DNA from: Austropuccinia psidii
Taxonomy: Eukaryota; Basidiomycota; Pucciniomycetes; Pucciniales; Sphaerophragmiaceae
Direction of reading: 5' to 3'
Assembly (NCBI GenBank): GCA_023105745.1
Contig: JALGQZ010000009.1
Span: forward strand, 19,144,564 to 19,208,563
Length of the DNA stretch: 64,000 bases
Part shown: piece after piece, positions 36,498-49,341 of the stretch
How the letters are laid out: every line of letters begins with the position of its first letter
How positions within the stretch are numbered: the stretch's first letter is position 1
The notes under the pieces: generated by a model
Seen by the model: only the letters and a program-made list of their open reading frames with translations
The model's database searches: none
Told to the model about the DNA's origin: nothing
Position numbers and translations under genes: made by a program

Positions 36498-38037
36498 TGT
36501 CACAATGACATATAATAACAACCCCAATGGGTGTTTGAGGCAAATCTAGCCTGACCCCAATTCATGCCCAATAGTCCCTTTTTGGTGCGTGATGGCCTTT
36601 GGGCCATAACCATTTTCACTGGCCACATCCTGCAGTCATTGGCCTCCTTGGCCGATTCTCCACCTCACTAACCCCCAGGCCAATATCCTTGTTTTGGGCC
36701 CGAGGGGTCATTCCTCCTTCTAGGGGCCTCTTGCCCCTCTAGCCATCTCAAGTGCCTTCAGCTCACCCCCTTTGATTAGGGAGGCTGTGGCCCAAATAGC
36801 CTTTTTGGACCATTTAGGCTCCCTACGGCCTCTACGGCCTGCAGGCCGTAATCCACAGTCTGTGGGACCCTTAGGCCCCTTTTGGCCTAAATCCAATGAG
36901 GCCAAAAGGGGCCAAGGCCAGGTAGGTCACAAACCACAAGTGGGCCAACCTAATCCCATTATGGCCAAAAATGGCCAAAAGGACCCCAGGACCACAAATT
37001 TGCCAAGAACCACAGTTTGGCCACAATCAACAATGGACCCCAGTTTCAACCCAGAGCCTCTGGAAACCAGCAGGGGGAACAAGCTCAGGTCCAGAAAGGC
37101 TCCCCCTCACTTCAGGGGAATACTTTTCCTTCATCCATGGGCCCTGTACCAAAGGATCCAGGCATGGTAGATATATCGTATAATATACAATTACGCACCC
37201 TTTCTCCTCATAAATCAATCATGATGTTTTCAGGGCCCAATTACTTCGTTTCAACTCCAGCCATTCAGTCTTGAAATCCATGAGAGCTACCAGAAGACCA
37301 TTTGGCAACCCCAACCACCTTCCCCTGCAGGATTCAGGTTGTAATTTCATTTCAGGATTATTCAAGGGGTACCTTTAAGAGGTTATCAATCATTGAATCA
37401 GCTGTCCAGAACTCAAGAACTCAAGTACTTTTTGGAAAACTCAAGGGGTCTATACAGACTGTACTAAAGCAACCTGTATGGCATTGGCCCTTTTGGGACA
37501 ATTCATAATCCACTTTGGGAATTCAATCACACAGTTCAGTTCTCAATATGGCCAGCTCCATATTGACCCAAATCAGTCAATACATTTGGGTGATCAACCC
37601 TCCAGGATCAGTCTTTCAGCTTTTCACATATACTGGCCACCTTTACTTCCCTGGGGACTTTTTCCCCAGTCAATTAATATATTGGATTTATTTTTATCCT
37701 TATTTTTTTTCATTATTAAAGTAAATACTGATAACCTTAAGTCAGTCATTTACACCTTTTTTTGCCTTTCAGTGGATATTGGTGGTCATATCATTTACTA
37801 ATTCCATTGTTCTTTCTGGAAGTTTGAAACAGTGAATTGATGATTAATTTGGTTGGCTTTCTCTTATTATCTTGGGCCTTTGGCTACCATCTTATTTTGG
37901 CATATCTTGTATTGCATGAATTTTCCCTTAAATAAATATACTCCTCTATTATTTCTTTGTTCTTTTGGTTCCCTCCTAGTTAGTTTTGATTCATGAGTGC
38001 CAGGACACTCTTTTTTTCACCAAGAGGCCCTGTGACA
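36498..38037. mobile_element. Solo LTR-like element E (third family), 1540 bp
   Basis: Starts TGTCACAATG and ends GGCCCTGTGACA, a 7-bp inverted terminus, and is flanked by a perfect 5-bp duplication cccat (36493-36497 and 38038-38042). Removing it rejoins the decayed cassette copy. It is more GC-rich than its surroundings, with many GGCC words (36590-36960). Open frames such as 36772-37170 exist but look like composition effects. Size, ends and TSD fit a solo LTR; the internal family is not in the window. Confidence 0.7.
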
Positions 38038-40100
38038 CCCATCCTACTTGGCATGCCTCAGTATGAATGTAAGTAATAAAGAGATTTGTATGTTGGTATT
38101 CCTCTTTATTCCATATGAAACACTCTTGAATGACACAAACTCAGTCAAGCAGTTGTTCCCACAATTACCACACACAGGGGCATTGCGGAAAGTGGATATT
38201 TTCACCTCAAGCTCAAAATGGGCCAAATTGCCTTGTTTCTTTCAAATTGAGTGGTAGGCTCAGGCATCCTCAGAGGGATGCATGTTCCAATCATGCTTGG
38301 CTGCAATATTTTAGATGGTTAGATTTGAAACTCATTTAATGGGAACATGAATATATATCAAATTTAATAATGCAGTATCCACTCATTCTTTTTTGATAAG
38401 GTGCTTGAGATACCCAATTTGCGAGAATCTCATGTAATCTTTTTTTTAGCAGGCAATAAAAACCATTCATTAACCAAGAAAAAATTTATGTGAAATTCAT
38501 AATCCACAAAAGTGTAACTCATCTTTTGGTTTCATTTCATTTTCCTGTGCAAGCATGCCATTCATCAAAAAAGGAAAGGAATGTAAAAGGGAAATTTTCA
38601 AGGTATATATAGATATATATATGGGCCCGCATTCATGTAGCACCCTCATTGGGCCCCATGGAGTAACATTGGCTTTAGTCTGTGTAGATTGAGCCAATGC
38701 CATGTGGGCTCATATAGGGAAGTCATGGATGTATGCCAAATAAAGCTCATTGGGCAAGGGGAACCATTTGAGATTGAAGAAGGCTTGCTTTAAATGGGAG
38801 TCAGAAGTATCTAATATCCTGTCTTCTTCAACAACAAGTGATCCCTCAACCACTCAGGAATATTGGCACATTGTAAAAGAAAAATTAGGCCATAAACACC
38901 CAAAGGAATAAGTTTTTTCCTCCAGTCAAACAACAGCACAAATATCAATGCCAGTATTAGCAAATATAACCACCAGTGAAGTTTGGCGGATTGTGGATTT
39001 CACTTTGGCCATGTTGACATTTTCTCTTTGACCAGATTACTCATTGTCTATTTCAAATTCAGACCATTCATAAAAATGAGTGAGGCTGAGGTCAATCAAT
39101 GGTATGAGCTATGACAATTCTGATGTCACAAAAGGAAATTCACAGACTCAATTCAACAAATGGGGCATTAGTGGAGGTATTTATTTTTGATATTGGATGG
39201 CGCCAATGAAGCACAAAGAGCAAACATTTTGGTATTTGAGGAAGCTTTGGCAAAATGGAAGACACAAAAAAAGAATTGTGGAACCAAGGTGGAAATAGTA
39301 GCTCTGGGATTGCATTTTAGGTCAATCCTTACAATATGTTAGGGATAAATTATTTCAAAAGATAAAAACTTGCTACATGTCATTGGGGGTTCCCTGCTTT
39401 GATCAAGTCAGCTATGAAGCTGAGAATCCTGAGAATAAGGGCACATTTTAGTTTTCTTCTGCGCTCACTTGCACCATCAACAGATTTGAAAACTCACCTC
39501 ACCTTGATAAGGATGGATTGTTGTATGCTTTGGAATGGTTATTTCAAGCTGATAAGTGAACCAGCTGCATTGAAAAAGATGTGTCAAAGCATTATACTGG
39601 GGGAAAATTGATTTTCCCAAATGAGAATTTTTGGATTGATCTAGTCAAATTTCATGGTCTCATTCAGGTAGTGTGGGCCAGAAGTACATGCTTTCATTCA
39701 ATTGATCCAGAACAGGAAAAGAAAAGCATACCCTAGTGGGGATTTCTGCTCAATTCTCAAGGAGGTTAGAAAAAACAATGTTGCAGAAAAGACATGCCTA
39801 TTATGATATTGGTGAGGGAGAAGGCTATCACATCAAGAATGGTAATAATATCTCATCTTAATTAGAAGAGTGAAGGGATTTTGATGTGTGTTGTAATTGG
39901 AGAGTGATTGGAAAACAATTGTGTGGTAAAGTGGAGGACAATATAAAACAGTATTGGATTGTTTGGAACTGTTTATATACAGTGGCTAAAATGAAAAAGT
40001 GTTGAAATGGCTCATTGATGCTGTCATGCCACCATACATGGTCATTTACTCGCTATAAACATTATTATTAATTCCTTACAATAATGAAACCAGCTATTAA
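38038..40100 (+). pseudogene. Decayed copy of the Tet-like oxygenase gene
   Basis: Colinear with 53500-55450 of the better copy. Markers are the first-exon start ATGCCATTCATCAAAAAAGG (38556, against 54002), MSEAEVNQW (39075), the ends of the oxygenase core (GGAAAATTGATTTTCCCAA near 39601) and the region after the stop. Stops and indels are everywhere and the iron-binding region is disrupted. CpG is almost absent while the aligned copy is CpG-rich, the pattern left by deamination of methylated cytosines. Confidence 0.75.
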
Positions 40101-40109
40101 TCCCAAAAA

Positions 40110-40904
40110 ATGGTAATTAGCTGCTATTCTTCTTCTATGCCTCTTTGCCACATAACAGGGAATGGAAGTTCCCCAGGGATTTGGGGTCATTTTCTTTCCC
40201 AGGATCCCAGGCCTTCCCATTCAAATCCTCATGGATGTCTAGTATGCCTGGGATTCACATTCACTTCCTCATGTTTTTCCCACAACCTGGCTCTTCACAC
40301 ACAATAGTATACCAACTATTCAAATGCAAAGCCTTACACTTGTCCAGTATGAGTGCGTTTCATACACAAATACTTACACATGTCTATTGTATCTGCACAT
40401 TCAATTGCTTATGCTTGTCCAGTATCCTGGCGCTTCATGCGCAAATCCTTATTCATGTCAAGTTTATATGTGCTTCACATGCGATTCTTTACACTTGTAC
40501 AGGTTCCTGGAGCTTCACATTCAAGGCCTTACATGTGTCTAGTATGCCTGCAATTCAAACACAAATCCTTATTCTTGTCCAGGATTCCTTCCCTTCACAC
40601 ACAAAAACTTACCCATGCCCTGGTTTGCAGCCATTGACACACAAATCCTTACGCATGTTCAGGTTCCCATCCCTTCAGATGCAAATCCTTATGCATAGAT
40701 TATTTACATGTGACCTTGGACTGGCAATGACTCATGCATCTCAGGTGGATGGATCACATGTGGGAAAGGCAAAGTTTTTTACAGCAGGGATCTCAAACAG
40801 TATAGACCCATGGATGCAGAAAATGTAGAGGGAATTAATGATTACTATTTGAACATTTTCTGAAAAAGAGGTTAACATAAATAAATACTTGATCATTGTC
40901 AGCC
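40110..40904. repeat. Decayed 40-bp minisatellite and 3' flank of the left cassette copy
   Basis: About a dozen degenerate 40-bp units of the type (C/A)ACAAATCCTTA....TGTCCAGG (for example 40561 and 40641, two units apart), the eroded counterpart of the array at 55500-56060. The flank continues to resemble 56150-56290 (GAGAAAAAGAGGTT against GAAAAAGAGGTTAAC) until about 40890, where the LTR of element C starts. Frames through the array change meaning every unit and are not genes. Confidence 0.65.
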
Positions 40905-42334
40905 TGTGACTCAAAACCAGAGCACAAGCATGACAGCCAAAATACCATGAACCAATGATATAGCCAAGATACCACCAAAAAATGGAGCTGAGCCAAATCA
41001 GCTCAAAAGGTATCAAAAGAAAGAGGAGAACCCCCTCTTCCTGAAAATATAAGTCCCATCACCATAGGACTAGAAATAACAAAGTTATTCCTGCTCAAAG
41101 TTATTGCTGAGCATAAACCTTAATTTTCACTTCTCATCTAAAATCTAGAAGGAGAGGCTTAACCCCATCAAATGGGTACTCAAAATGAATCTCTAAGCCA
41201 GGGCTATCCAATGGTACCAGCCAAACTGAGCCAGCACCAATATTACTGGAGTTATGGTCAATTTGAGGCCAAATAAGGGTGAACAAAACATTCACCTCCC
41301 ATCTAACTTCTACAGTTTTAGTGTGGGATACCTGAAGTGGGGTCTTTTTGGAAAGAGCACAATCAGGGCTATCTGATGGTGTCATCCACTTCCCCATAAC
41401 TCAACTACTACAGAAGGTATGGGGCAAACAAGCTCAATACAGCTTTTTGCCTAAAACATGCAAATGTACAAAAATCTTGTACATGGGATACCTTTGCCAT
41501 ATTTAATGATACCCATATCAAATGAGGTACCATTGTGTAGAGCACATACAGGGCTACACACCGAACCAATTTTGAGGTTGATATCTCAAGAATTGACAAC
41601 GTTAAGGCTGTTTTAAGGTTAAAATCCCACCTGCTGTCATATACAGCCTTTCCATGGGATAATATCCCATAATCATGAATATGAGGTGTCAAATAGATGA
41701 AGAAGCATGTTTTTACTTCAATACCTCATATGTCAGTCAATACTGTGGTCCCATACAGTTTCTGTACAGCATTCTACGCGTCATACATGTCAGAATCAGG
41801 CTGTGAGGTCCCCAGATGAAAGTTTTCACCCTGTATTGGTGAAAACCGCCAAGATGTGGTTTCAAAACCACATCTGAGCCCAATACAGGCTATAAAGGCT
41901 GTTTGCAAACCACAAGCCAGTACCAGGAAGTGAAAAAATCTTTACTTCCTCTACGTGGAAAGGTCTAGCACCCTTTCCACCCCATTTCAGGATAAAAAGG
42001 AGGCTTTTCACAGCCAGAATTGTCTCCTCATCCTGCTCTTGAACTCCTACATAGTACAACTGTCCAAAACAGTGATACTCTTGGAAAATAATCAGGTATA
42101 CTTTAAAAATTAAATATTGTAGCCTTTATTATTGTAACCCAACAGGTAAAAGCTGCACCCAGGGCTTTCAACAGCGCTCACCACCACTATACCTATATAG
42201 TAAAGCCCTTAATATCTTAATTTAATCATTTATTATCAACTTTATCATCTTTTAAAACTGTTTTTACTGTGTCACAGTCATAGTTAAAGCTTGTAAATAC
42301 TTTTATACACCTTTATCATAGACTCACACTGACA
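40905..42334 (+). repeat. 5' LTR of element C (second Gypsy family)
   Basis: The right end is set by CTGACA followed by TTTCGGGGGCCTGGCC, the counterpart of the primer-binding block of elements A and D. The left end, TGTGACTCAAAACC at 40905, is chosen because similarity to the cassette flank stops there and a TG dinucleotide is present. This gives 1430 bp. No 3' LTR is in the window because element C is truncated, so the left end cannot be confirmed by a partner or a TSD. Confidence 0.55.
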
Positions 42335-42354
42335 TTTCGGGGGCCTGGCCGTGT
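42335..42354 (+). other. Putative primer-binding region of element C
   Basis: TTTCGGGGGCCTGGCCGTG follows the LTR end. It aligns with TTTGGGGGCCCAGCTGTG in the other family, but the fourth base is C, so there is no TGG next to the LTR as a tRNA 3'-CCA primer would require. Confidence 0.45.
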
Positions 42355-42924
42355 TTTTTACTTATTCTTGGACCTTACAAGTAAGTTTTTCTTTTTTTAT
42401 CATTTATTGACACCTGTTTTACCTTTTTTAGGCATCATTTTCTCTATAAATATATATTTTATATATATTTTCTTTAATTTTTTAAATAAATACTCATATA
42501 TTATAGAGTATCTGTCACGTGGCTAATAACCACAAGACTAGTATTTTGGCGTGTTTTGTATATAAAAACATTTTAAGCCACTAATACAGCCTCAATTCTT
42601 AAGTGAATTAAGACAGCTCATACTGATAAACCAACAGCTGAGGCATGTTTGGGCACATTGTTAACTCAATTACCCTGTAATACACCACCTTTGACAGATT
42701 ATACTTGCTAAACACAAGTATTCTGTAAGATATTGGCATACAAACAGTATACCACATATCAGTAAGCTGTATTTTTGACGTGAAATTGTTAATTCAATTA
42801 CATTGTCATCATACAAGGGCATCTGTAGTAACATACAAGCCCAGAGGCCATTCTTAGACGTGCAAAACCAGCCTTTTAAGAAGTCTTAACTGACATAAGC
42901 CCTCTTTTTTCCTGTTTGATTCAG

Positions 42925-43263
42925 TGGAAGAAAATTTCATACCACTTGAAACCCAGTCACAGTCCAACATACCAATGACACCCTCAGAACCAGAGGGCAG
43001 CAAGGGCAAAGGGAAGAGGCTTAGTGAAGGCCAAATTACAGCCAAGAAGTGGACACCAAAAGCCACTCAGAGGAGTAGAAAACCACGAAACTCTGCTTCA
43101 ATACAAGGTAAATCAAACTTAACCAATTGTACAGGAAAGGTTACAATTATTAACCCAGTTGTAACCTCCAAAGGCAAACTGCCCAAGTCAGCAGACAATA
43201 AATTTGTACAAGGCACAGTCAAAGGGAAATACACTAAGAACATAAAGTTTTTGACTGCTTGCA
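42925..43263 (+). pseudogene. Element C leader exon / upstream ORF
   Basis: After an acceptor-like TTGATTCAG an open frame of about 113 codons follows: EENFIPLETQSQSN, KGKGKRLSEGQITAKKWTPK, TIINPVVTSKGKLPKSADNKF. It is basic and low in structure. It is split from the rest by solo LTR B2 (TSD ttgca); when rejoined, this frame ends within a few codons, just before the gag ATG. By analogy with element D it should splice from about 43228 into the overlapping frame at 45325, but the predicted donor reads GG instead of GT here. The function is unknown. Confidence 0.5.
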
Positions 43264-45290
43264 TGTAAGGTTTGACTATAAAACAATAAGTAAAAATTAC
43301 TAATTTATTACTTATTGTACTCTGAATGTCCTTATGAATTGAATAAGTAAGATTAAAAATATAATAATAATAAGTACTTATTATTATTATGGTGTAAAAC
43401 AATTATATTATTAAATAAATATAATAATATAATTTATATTATGAAAATATAATATAATCAATAAATATATTAATATAAAATAATTAATATATTTAAAAAG
43501 CTCTTTATTATTGTTACCAACAAATAATAAAGGCGTAAAAAATTGCTTTTTATTAATAAAAAACAATTAATAACAATAATATTACTAATATTAATGTTAT
43601 GAATTAATATAAATACTATTTATATTAATTAGAGAATTATTAAGAGAGTAATAATAGAGAAATTATTATAATAAGAGAAAATAACCTACTTTTAACACTT
43701 AATATAATAATTTTGAAATATTTTACACCAACAAATATAAATACAACCTTTTCAACTTGTATTTACAATAAAAATAAAGAAAATTACAAATTATTCTGGA
43801 TTTTTACGTGGAAATGAGTTTTTTAGAGAGATTTTTAACAAAAACAATTAAATAAATGATTTAATCACGTAAAAATAGATGATTATAATAAGGTGGTCTT
43901 TGGTCTTTAATAATATAATAGTTTTATATATAAAGAATAAAGAAATTACCTTTGATTTAATTGATTTAATGTTTTTGATGCATCTGAGGGGAAAATAGAG
44001 TAAAAAGAGCTCTATTTATAGTAAATACCTCCCTCCTAGAGTCCAACAGGCTTCTAGTAGACGTGTACTGATCATATCCACTGGAATTGATCAATAGTTT
44101 AAGGTTTGGCGATGATTACATCATTATCAAACCATATTACATCATTATTACACCATTATTTAGAGTTATCACTATAACTCTAAGTTTGATGACATCAGAG
44201 GCTTGGCAGAACCCCAAATTTCGTGGATTTTATTAGTTTTAATCATAGACTAATAGTATTCACCAATTGTATCACTCTTAAGACTGTTAAACTTAAATTA
44301 AGGTTACTGTGAGTGATCATAGCTGCTCAAATTAAGCTCAAACTTTGATCCTTAATACCTTTTAAGATTTACACGCTACAGCAATTCAGAGAGTGAATTC
44401 TGATAGCCTGGCATAACCTCATTATGCTGCCAAGAGCCTTTCATTACATCATCAAAACTCTAATTTTGATGATTTTTCTTGTAACTCATCTTTTCTGTCG
44501 AAATTCAATATTTTAAACTTCAAACCTTGATTTCAGGGGGTTATACCCTGAATTTAATAATAAAAATTACATCATTCTTCACGAATTAACTAGTAGAATC
44601 CAACTGTATACTTTTTTTTAAGTTTGGAACACTTTCACAACAAAGTGGTCAACAGCTCTGTTGATTTTTATCAATATTTCATCATAGGTTTTAACCTTGT
44701 TTATAATTTGTAAAATAAAGTTCATATCTGTGTTCTTACAGTAATTACGTGGTAACTTTATTTTTGGTTCATCATTCTATCATGTATAGTTTAAGAGATA
44801 TTAGCTATGATCCTTGAATATATGCGTTGACCAAAAAAGTGCATATATTCAGGTTAATTCCTTAAGTATTAACTTTGAAAATTAGCTTATTAATTGTTTT
44901 ATGTGCAGTTGTTTGTGGGGAATCCACTGGTACAATTTATTTCACATGTTGTTTCATTAGCTCTTGAGATAAATAAGGTTTTATGGTTTTTATAAGGTAT
45001 TATACCTTATAATTCATTGAATATTGACCTTACAGATATGCCATAAAAATGGTATATGTGTATTTTACCATGGGGAATCCAATGGTGTAATTTATTTTAC
45101 ATGTTGATTCATTGGTTTTTAAGTTAAACCAATTTTTGTACCAATTTATGGTATTTTTTGTATATTTAAGTAATTATTTTTAATGTATAATTATTCTAAG
45201 TAATTTTAATATAATTATATTAAAGGTATAATTATTCTGAGTCTTTTTTGTGACCTTTTTGGGTATGTGGTCATATCTCAAAGGCTCACA
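43264..45290 (+). mobile_element. Solo LTR B2 (second LTR family)
   Basis: A 2027-bp LTR, TGTAAGGTTTGAC...AAAGGCTCACA, with a perfect 5-bp duplication ttgca (43259-43263 and 45291-45295). It is nearly identical in sequence and length to B1. Like B1 it is solo and sits in the gag region of another Gypsy element. The 5' inverted repeat seen in B1 is present with one mismatch. Confidence 0.92.
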
Positions 45291-45304
45291 TTGCAAGCAC
45301 TGAT

Positions 45305-47143
45305 ATGTCCCCTGCATACCTCAGAGATCTTGGCTTCCAAAGGAACCAGCCAGAGGACAGAGAAGAATTGTCCAGAACCAGAAGTCCGGGAAGAGGACAC
45401 CTTGGACACAGTGGTGGATGGCAAAACAATGAGGGAGATAATATCAACCTTGCCATTCACACTCCAATTCAACAGAAACCTCAAACCAGAGGACTGGAAG
45501 GATATGGATCAAGTTCTTCAGATCCACCAACTCCTCAAAGACTTATTTCAATGGAGCATGGATAACAAGAGGTTCAACCTAGCAACTCACTGGGCAGAAC
45601 TTGGATCAAGTTGCCAGAAGATCTATCTCAAAGAGATAGACTTCAAAGACCTTATGGTAATCACCAAAGGTTGGAATCCTACCAGGCAGCACAGACTCCT
45701 GGAGGCAAAGGCACAGAGGATAAGGGAGAATCAAGCCACTATCCAAGCAATAGAAGAAAAATTAACCCAGACAGGGCCTACTCAGATTCCTTCAGGTTCA
45801 CAAGGAGCAGGCCAAATCAGCTCTCCAGTGGCTTCACACCATTGAGAAACCAGCCGATCAGTGGCCAGCAGTCACCATTCTTCAAAATTCCAGGAAGTTT
45901 CTAGGAGAAGACAAGGAAACAAGGGCAAGAACAAAGCCTCCTTCAACCAGAGGAGGAAAGAGTCAGACCCCATGATCCAGAAGCTGTTAGATTTGGTAAA
46001 AGAAGTACACAAGAACCAGAAGTGGTTGTAAACCACTCTAGAATCAGTAGTCCTAGTAATAGAAACATTACCTCCACTCAGACTGAAAATAACATTGTCA
46101 CATCTGAGAGTAACATCAACAGTGATACACTGTGGTTACAAATGTCCCAATATGCTGAACAATCTGAAAATCAGTTTGCAGAAATTAAAGCTGGCCAAGA
46201 GAGGATGAGACAAGCTCAACCCTCCTTGGAATAGATAGTTAAAAATCTTCAAGATGGGTATGCTCAACTGAGCAAAGCCTCTGAAGAAGCCAACAAAATA
46301 CTGAATATAGTCTTCGAAGAACAACACCACAGCACAAGGGACAGGGAGTGTCTGGACCAAGACATTAATAAATTGTTTAATGCCTACCATAACATTAAGC
46401 CCCAACCACAAGGCCAAGTTATGGATAATTAATATCAACCAGATGACCTCAAACAAGATGCCATGTTGATGAATAAGGAAAGATCCCCATCAAGATACCA
46501 AGATGGAGATGGTATGTCTTATTCAGAGAAGGAAGCCTTGAAACAGCTTCCTGAAGCCTCAAATTGGCCCAAATTCTCTGGATCAGGAGAATATGATCAT
46601 ATGGAACTCATAGATTATATTGATGGCCTCTTCATTGATGTAACAAGCATACCAGATTACTGGATTACTGCTAGATTAAATACAGAATTTAAAGGTCATG
46701 CTAGTATATGGTACACAGAAATGAAAGAAATCCATGGCAGAAGAAACTGGCCATGGTGGAAGAGTCAAATCATCCAAAAATACAGTAATGGTACTTGGAT
46801 ATGGCAAAAAACCATGTCATTTGAAAATGACAAATACTCTGTGGAAAAAGATCCATATGAGTGGTGCCTTAGACAGTCTAAAAGACTTAAAGCCATTGAT
46901 CCTCAGATGAACATTCAAATGAGGAATCACAAACTTCTGACACAACTGCCAGGAGAGCTAGAGCATGCAGTAAAATGCAGATGCAACCAAAATTGCACTC
47001 TAGATGACATAGCCAACACCTTACAACACATAAGGAAGAGGACTAATATAGGAAAATTCACCCCATATAGAAGCAGAAGTTTCAAAGAGAAACAACCACT
47101 CAGGGTAGAGGTTAAAGACAAACCCAGAGAAAGAGTGGCATAA
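45305..47143 (+). pseudogene. Element C Gag, broken
   Basis: The gag frame starts at MSPAYLRDLGFQRNQ. It has stops at 45563 (TAA), 45902 (TAG), 46232 (TAG), about 46430 (TAA) and 47141 (TAA), but the frame is the same throughout. The parts are an RS/polar N-terminus, a coiled-coil-like segment (QMSQYAEQSENQFAEIKAGQERM) and a capsid-like domain (LPEASNWPKFSGSGEYDHMELI, near 46550-46610, and HKLLTQLPGELEHAVKCRC). The capsid order and key words match family A/D (WP.FSG.GEYDHMEL), so the two families are related. It is inactive because of the stops. Confidence 0.85.
45325..46031 (+). pseudogene. Element C overlapping second frame (putative spliced ORF2)
   Basis: In a frame different from gag, after a CCTCAG acceptor (45319-45324), sequence is open for about 235 codons with a single TGA (45843-45845). 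It reads EILASKGTSQRTEKN, then a globular-looking region (REIISTLPFTLQFNRN, DQVLQIHQLLKDLFQWSM, FNLATHWAELGSSCQKIYL, FKDLMVITKGWNPTRQ) and ends QKLLDLVKEVHKNQKWL. The gag frame across the same DNA has two stops. The helix-rich content looks more protein-like than the gag frame here. I recognise this type of frame, from memory, as an annotated A. psidii protein; no other function is known. Confidence 0.6.
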
Positions 47144-48183
47144 GTGGCTAAGAAGAAGAATTCTTGCCACAATTGTGGTTCAACAGACCACTATGCCAAC
47201 AACTGTCCAAAGGCAAAGAAAAAAGTCTATGCCATAGAGAAAGTCCCCGAGGAAGAACCTCCAACAGAGGATTCTGATTCAGACTCCATGGGTGATGCCA
47301 TCAGAGAACCATCTGACAATGATCAAGACCCAAGAGAGGAATTTCTAGTGGAATACCAAGAGGAAACCCCACTGGAAATCCAGGACATACAGTTGGAAGC
47401 AGGCATGCCAGAGGACACTGCTAACAAGAACTTGTGCAAACACACACAATATGCACAAACATTCCTGGTTACACCAACCAAAGGAATGGCATATATAAAT
47501 GAGACAGCCACAAAAATGACTGTGTGTATTGACAATGCTCAGCATCCACTGATCATTGATAGTGGAGCACACTGCTCCATAGTGGCCAGAAACTATCTGG
47601 ATACCCACTTCCTAAACTGGGAAAAACATCTCTTGCCCACTAAGGCAAAGAACTTTAGAAGTGCATCAGGGAAGATGACTTCCATTGGGACAATTATCAA
47701 AGAGATAATTATACCCCACAGGAAGGGCAATATCAGACTCAACCCAGAGTTTGTAGTGCTTAATGATGCCCACAGCCAAGGGCTTTTACTGGGAACAGAT
47801 TACCAGAGGATGTATGGCATAGACATTTACAATTATCATAATAGGCACATCACCATTGGTACTAACAAGGAAAAGAAATTGTCACTTGACATATATCAGA
47901 TATCTTCTCATAATCCACTAGAAGAACTTCTGAAGGAATTCAGAGAGGGACAGTTTAGCACTACCCTCACCAGTAAACAAAAACTAAGTCTACTGCAGAT
48001 GCTGAGAAAGAACAGACTAGCATTTCCCATTGGTGAAGAATCATTAGGCAAGATCAAAGGCCATGATATAGAACTATATCTGGATGTGGAAACGCCTTAT
48101 CCACCCATGGTGAGGGTCCTCCTTATCCAGCAAGCCTGGAAACCAGGAAAGAAATTGAGAAGCATATCAATGAACTCCTGGAT
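47144..48183 (+). pseudogene. Element C nucleocapsid knuckle and protease
   Basis: In frame with gag after the stop at 47141: a zinc knuckle CHNCGSTDHYANNCP (C-x2-C-x4-H-x4-C), an acidic linker (EEEPPTEDSDSDSMGD), and an aspartic protease with LIIDSGAHCSIVARNYL (canonical D-S-G) and the flap-like GLLLGTDYQRMYGIDI. The frame shifts near 48110, after VETPYPPM, so protease and reverse transcriptase are now in different frames. Confidence 0.85.
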
Positions 48184-49341
48184 ATGGATGTCATCAGGAA
48201 GATTGGACATAATGAAATAGTGGAAATCACCACCCCTGGCCTAATCACCTGGCATGATTGCAAGTCTAGACTGTGTGGAGATTTCAGAGCTCTGAATAAC
48301 TACACAAAAGCAGACAGGTACCCCATACCTAGGATACCTCATGCCTTAGATAAACTGGCTAAAGCCAAATACATAACCAAAATGGATTGTATGAAAGGCT
48401 TCCACCAAAATGGAGTTAAACCAAACTCCATGAGATTACTCAGGATAATATGCCATATGGGCATATATGAGTACACCAGAATGCCATTTGGCATCAAAAA
48501 ATCACCAGCCCACTTCCAAAGGATGATGGACACAATATTTCAAGATGAAATATTGGAAGGCTGGATGGTAGTATATATTGATGATATCATTATATACTCA
48601 GAGACATGGGAAGACCATGTGCAATACATAGACAGAGTGCTAACTAAATGCACACCCATAAATCTGAAAATCTCACTTAAAAAGTGCAATTTTGGCCAAC
48701 AAGAGTTACTGGCTCTAGGACATAAAGTCTCAGGTCTTAGTCTGGCAATTGGCAAGAATAAAGTAGCAGAAGTACTGCAAAAACCAGTACCAAAAAGCAT
48801 CAAAGAGATGCAATCCTTTCTTGGGTTTGCTAGCTACTATAGAAACCATATCAAAGCTTTTTCACACATAACTAGTAGTTTATACAAGTTATGTTCAAAA
48901 GATGTAGTTTTTGAAATAACCAAGGAAAGGAGGGATGTATATGAAAGGATCAAATATGAACTCACTAATGACCCTGTGCTCATCTTACCTGACTTTGAAC
49001 TACCATTCAAGTTATATATAGATGCAGCATGCAGTCAAGGCCTAGGAGCAGCCCTTCACCAAAGACAAATTGTGGATGGTGAACCAAGAGAAGGAGTAAT
49101 TTGCTACATCTCAAGGCAGCTGAAAGATTCAGAAGCCAGGTATGGGGCCACCCAGACTGAATGTCTATGTCTAGTCTGGGCTCTACAAAAACTCCATTAT
49201 CATTTGGAGGGTGCAGTCTTTGAAGTCTACACAGACTGCACAGCCTTGAAGTCTTTACTAAACATGAAGACTACAAATAGACATATGCTGAGATGGAAAA
49301 TGGCCACCCAAGAGTATAGAGGGAATATGACCATCATATAA
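48184..49341 (+). pseudogene. Element C reverse transcriptase and RNase H
   Basis: An open frame of 385 codons: RT motifs [60 protein letters not shown] (catalytic YIDD, near 48576), then a connection and RNase H ([17 protein letters not shown], near 49015; [27 protein letters not shown]). The frame ends at a TAA (49339) before the last RNase H motif, of which NADG..W remnants follow out of frame at about 49365. Confidence 0.88.

Noticed and set aside
36772..37170. 132-codon frame inside solo LTR E
   Set aside because: Gly/Pro-rich, lies within a GGCC-rich LTR, overlaps other frames and has no recognised domain. I do not support it as a gene.
40145..40828. 227-codon frame with repeated HTQI/MSSMP words
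   Set aside because: It runs through decayed 40-bp repeats; the peptide repeats reflect the DNA array.
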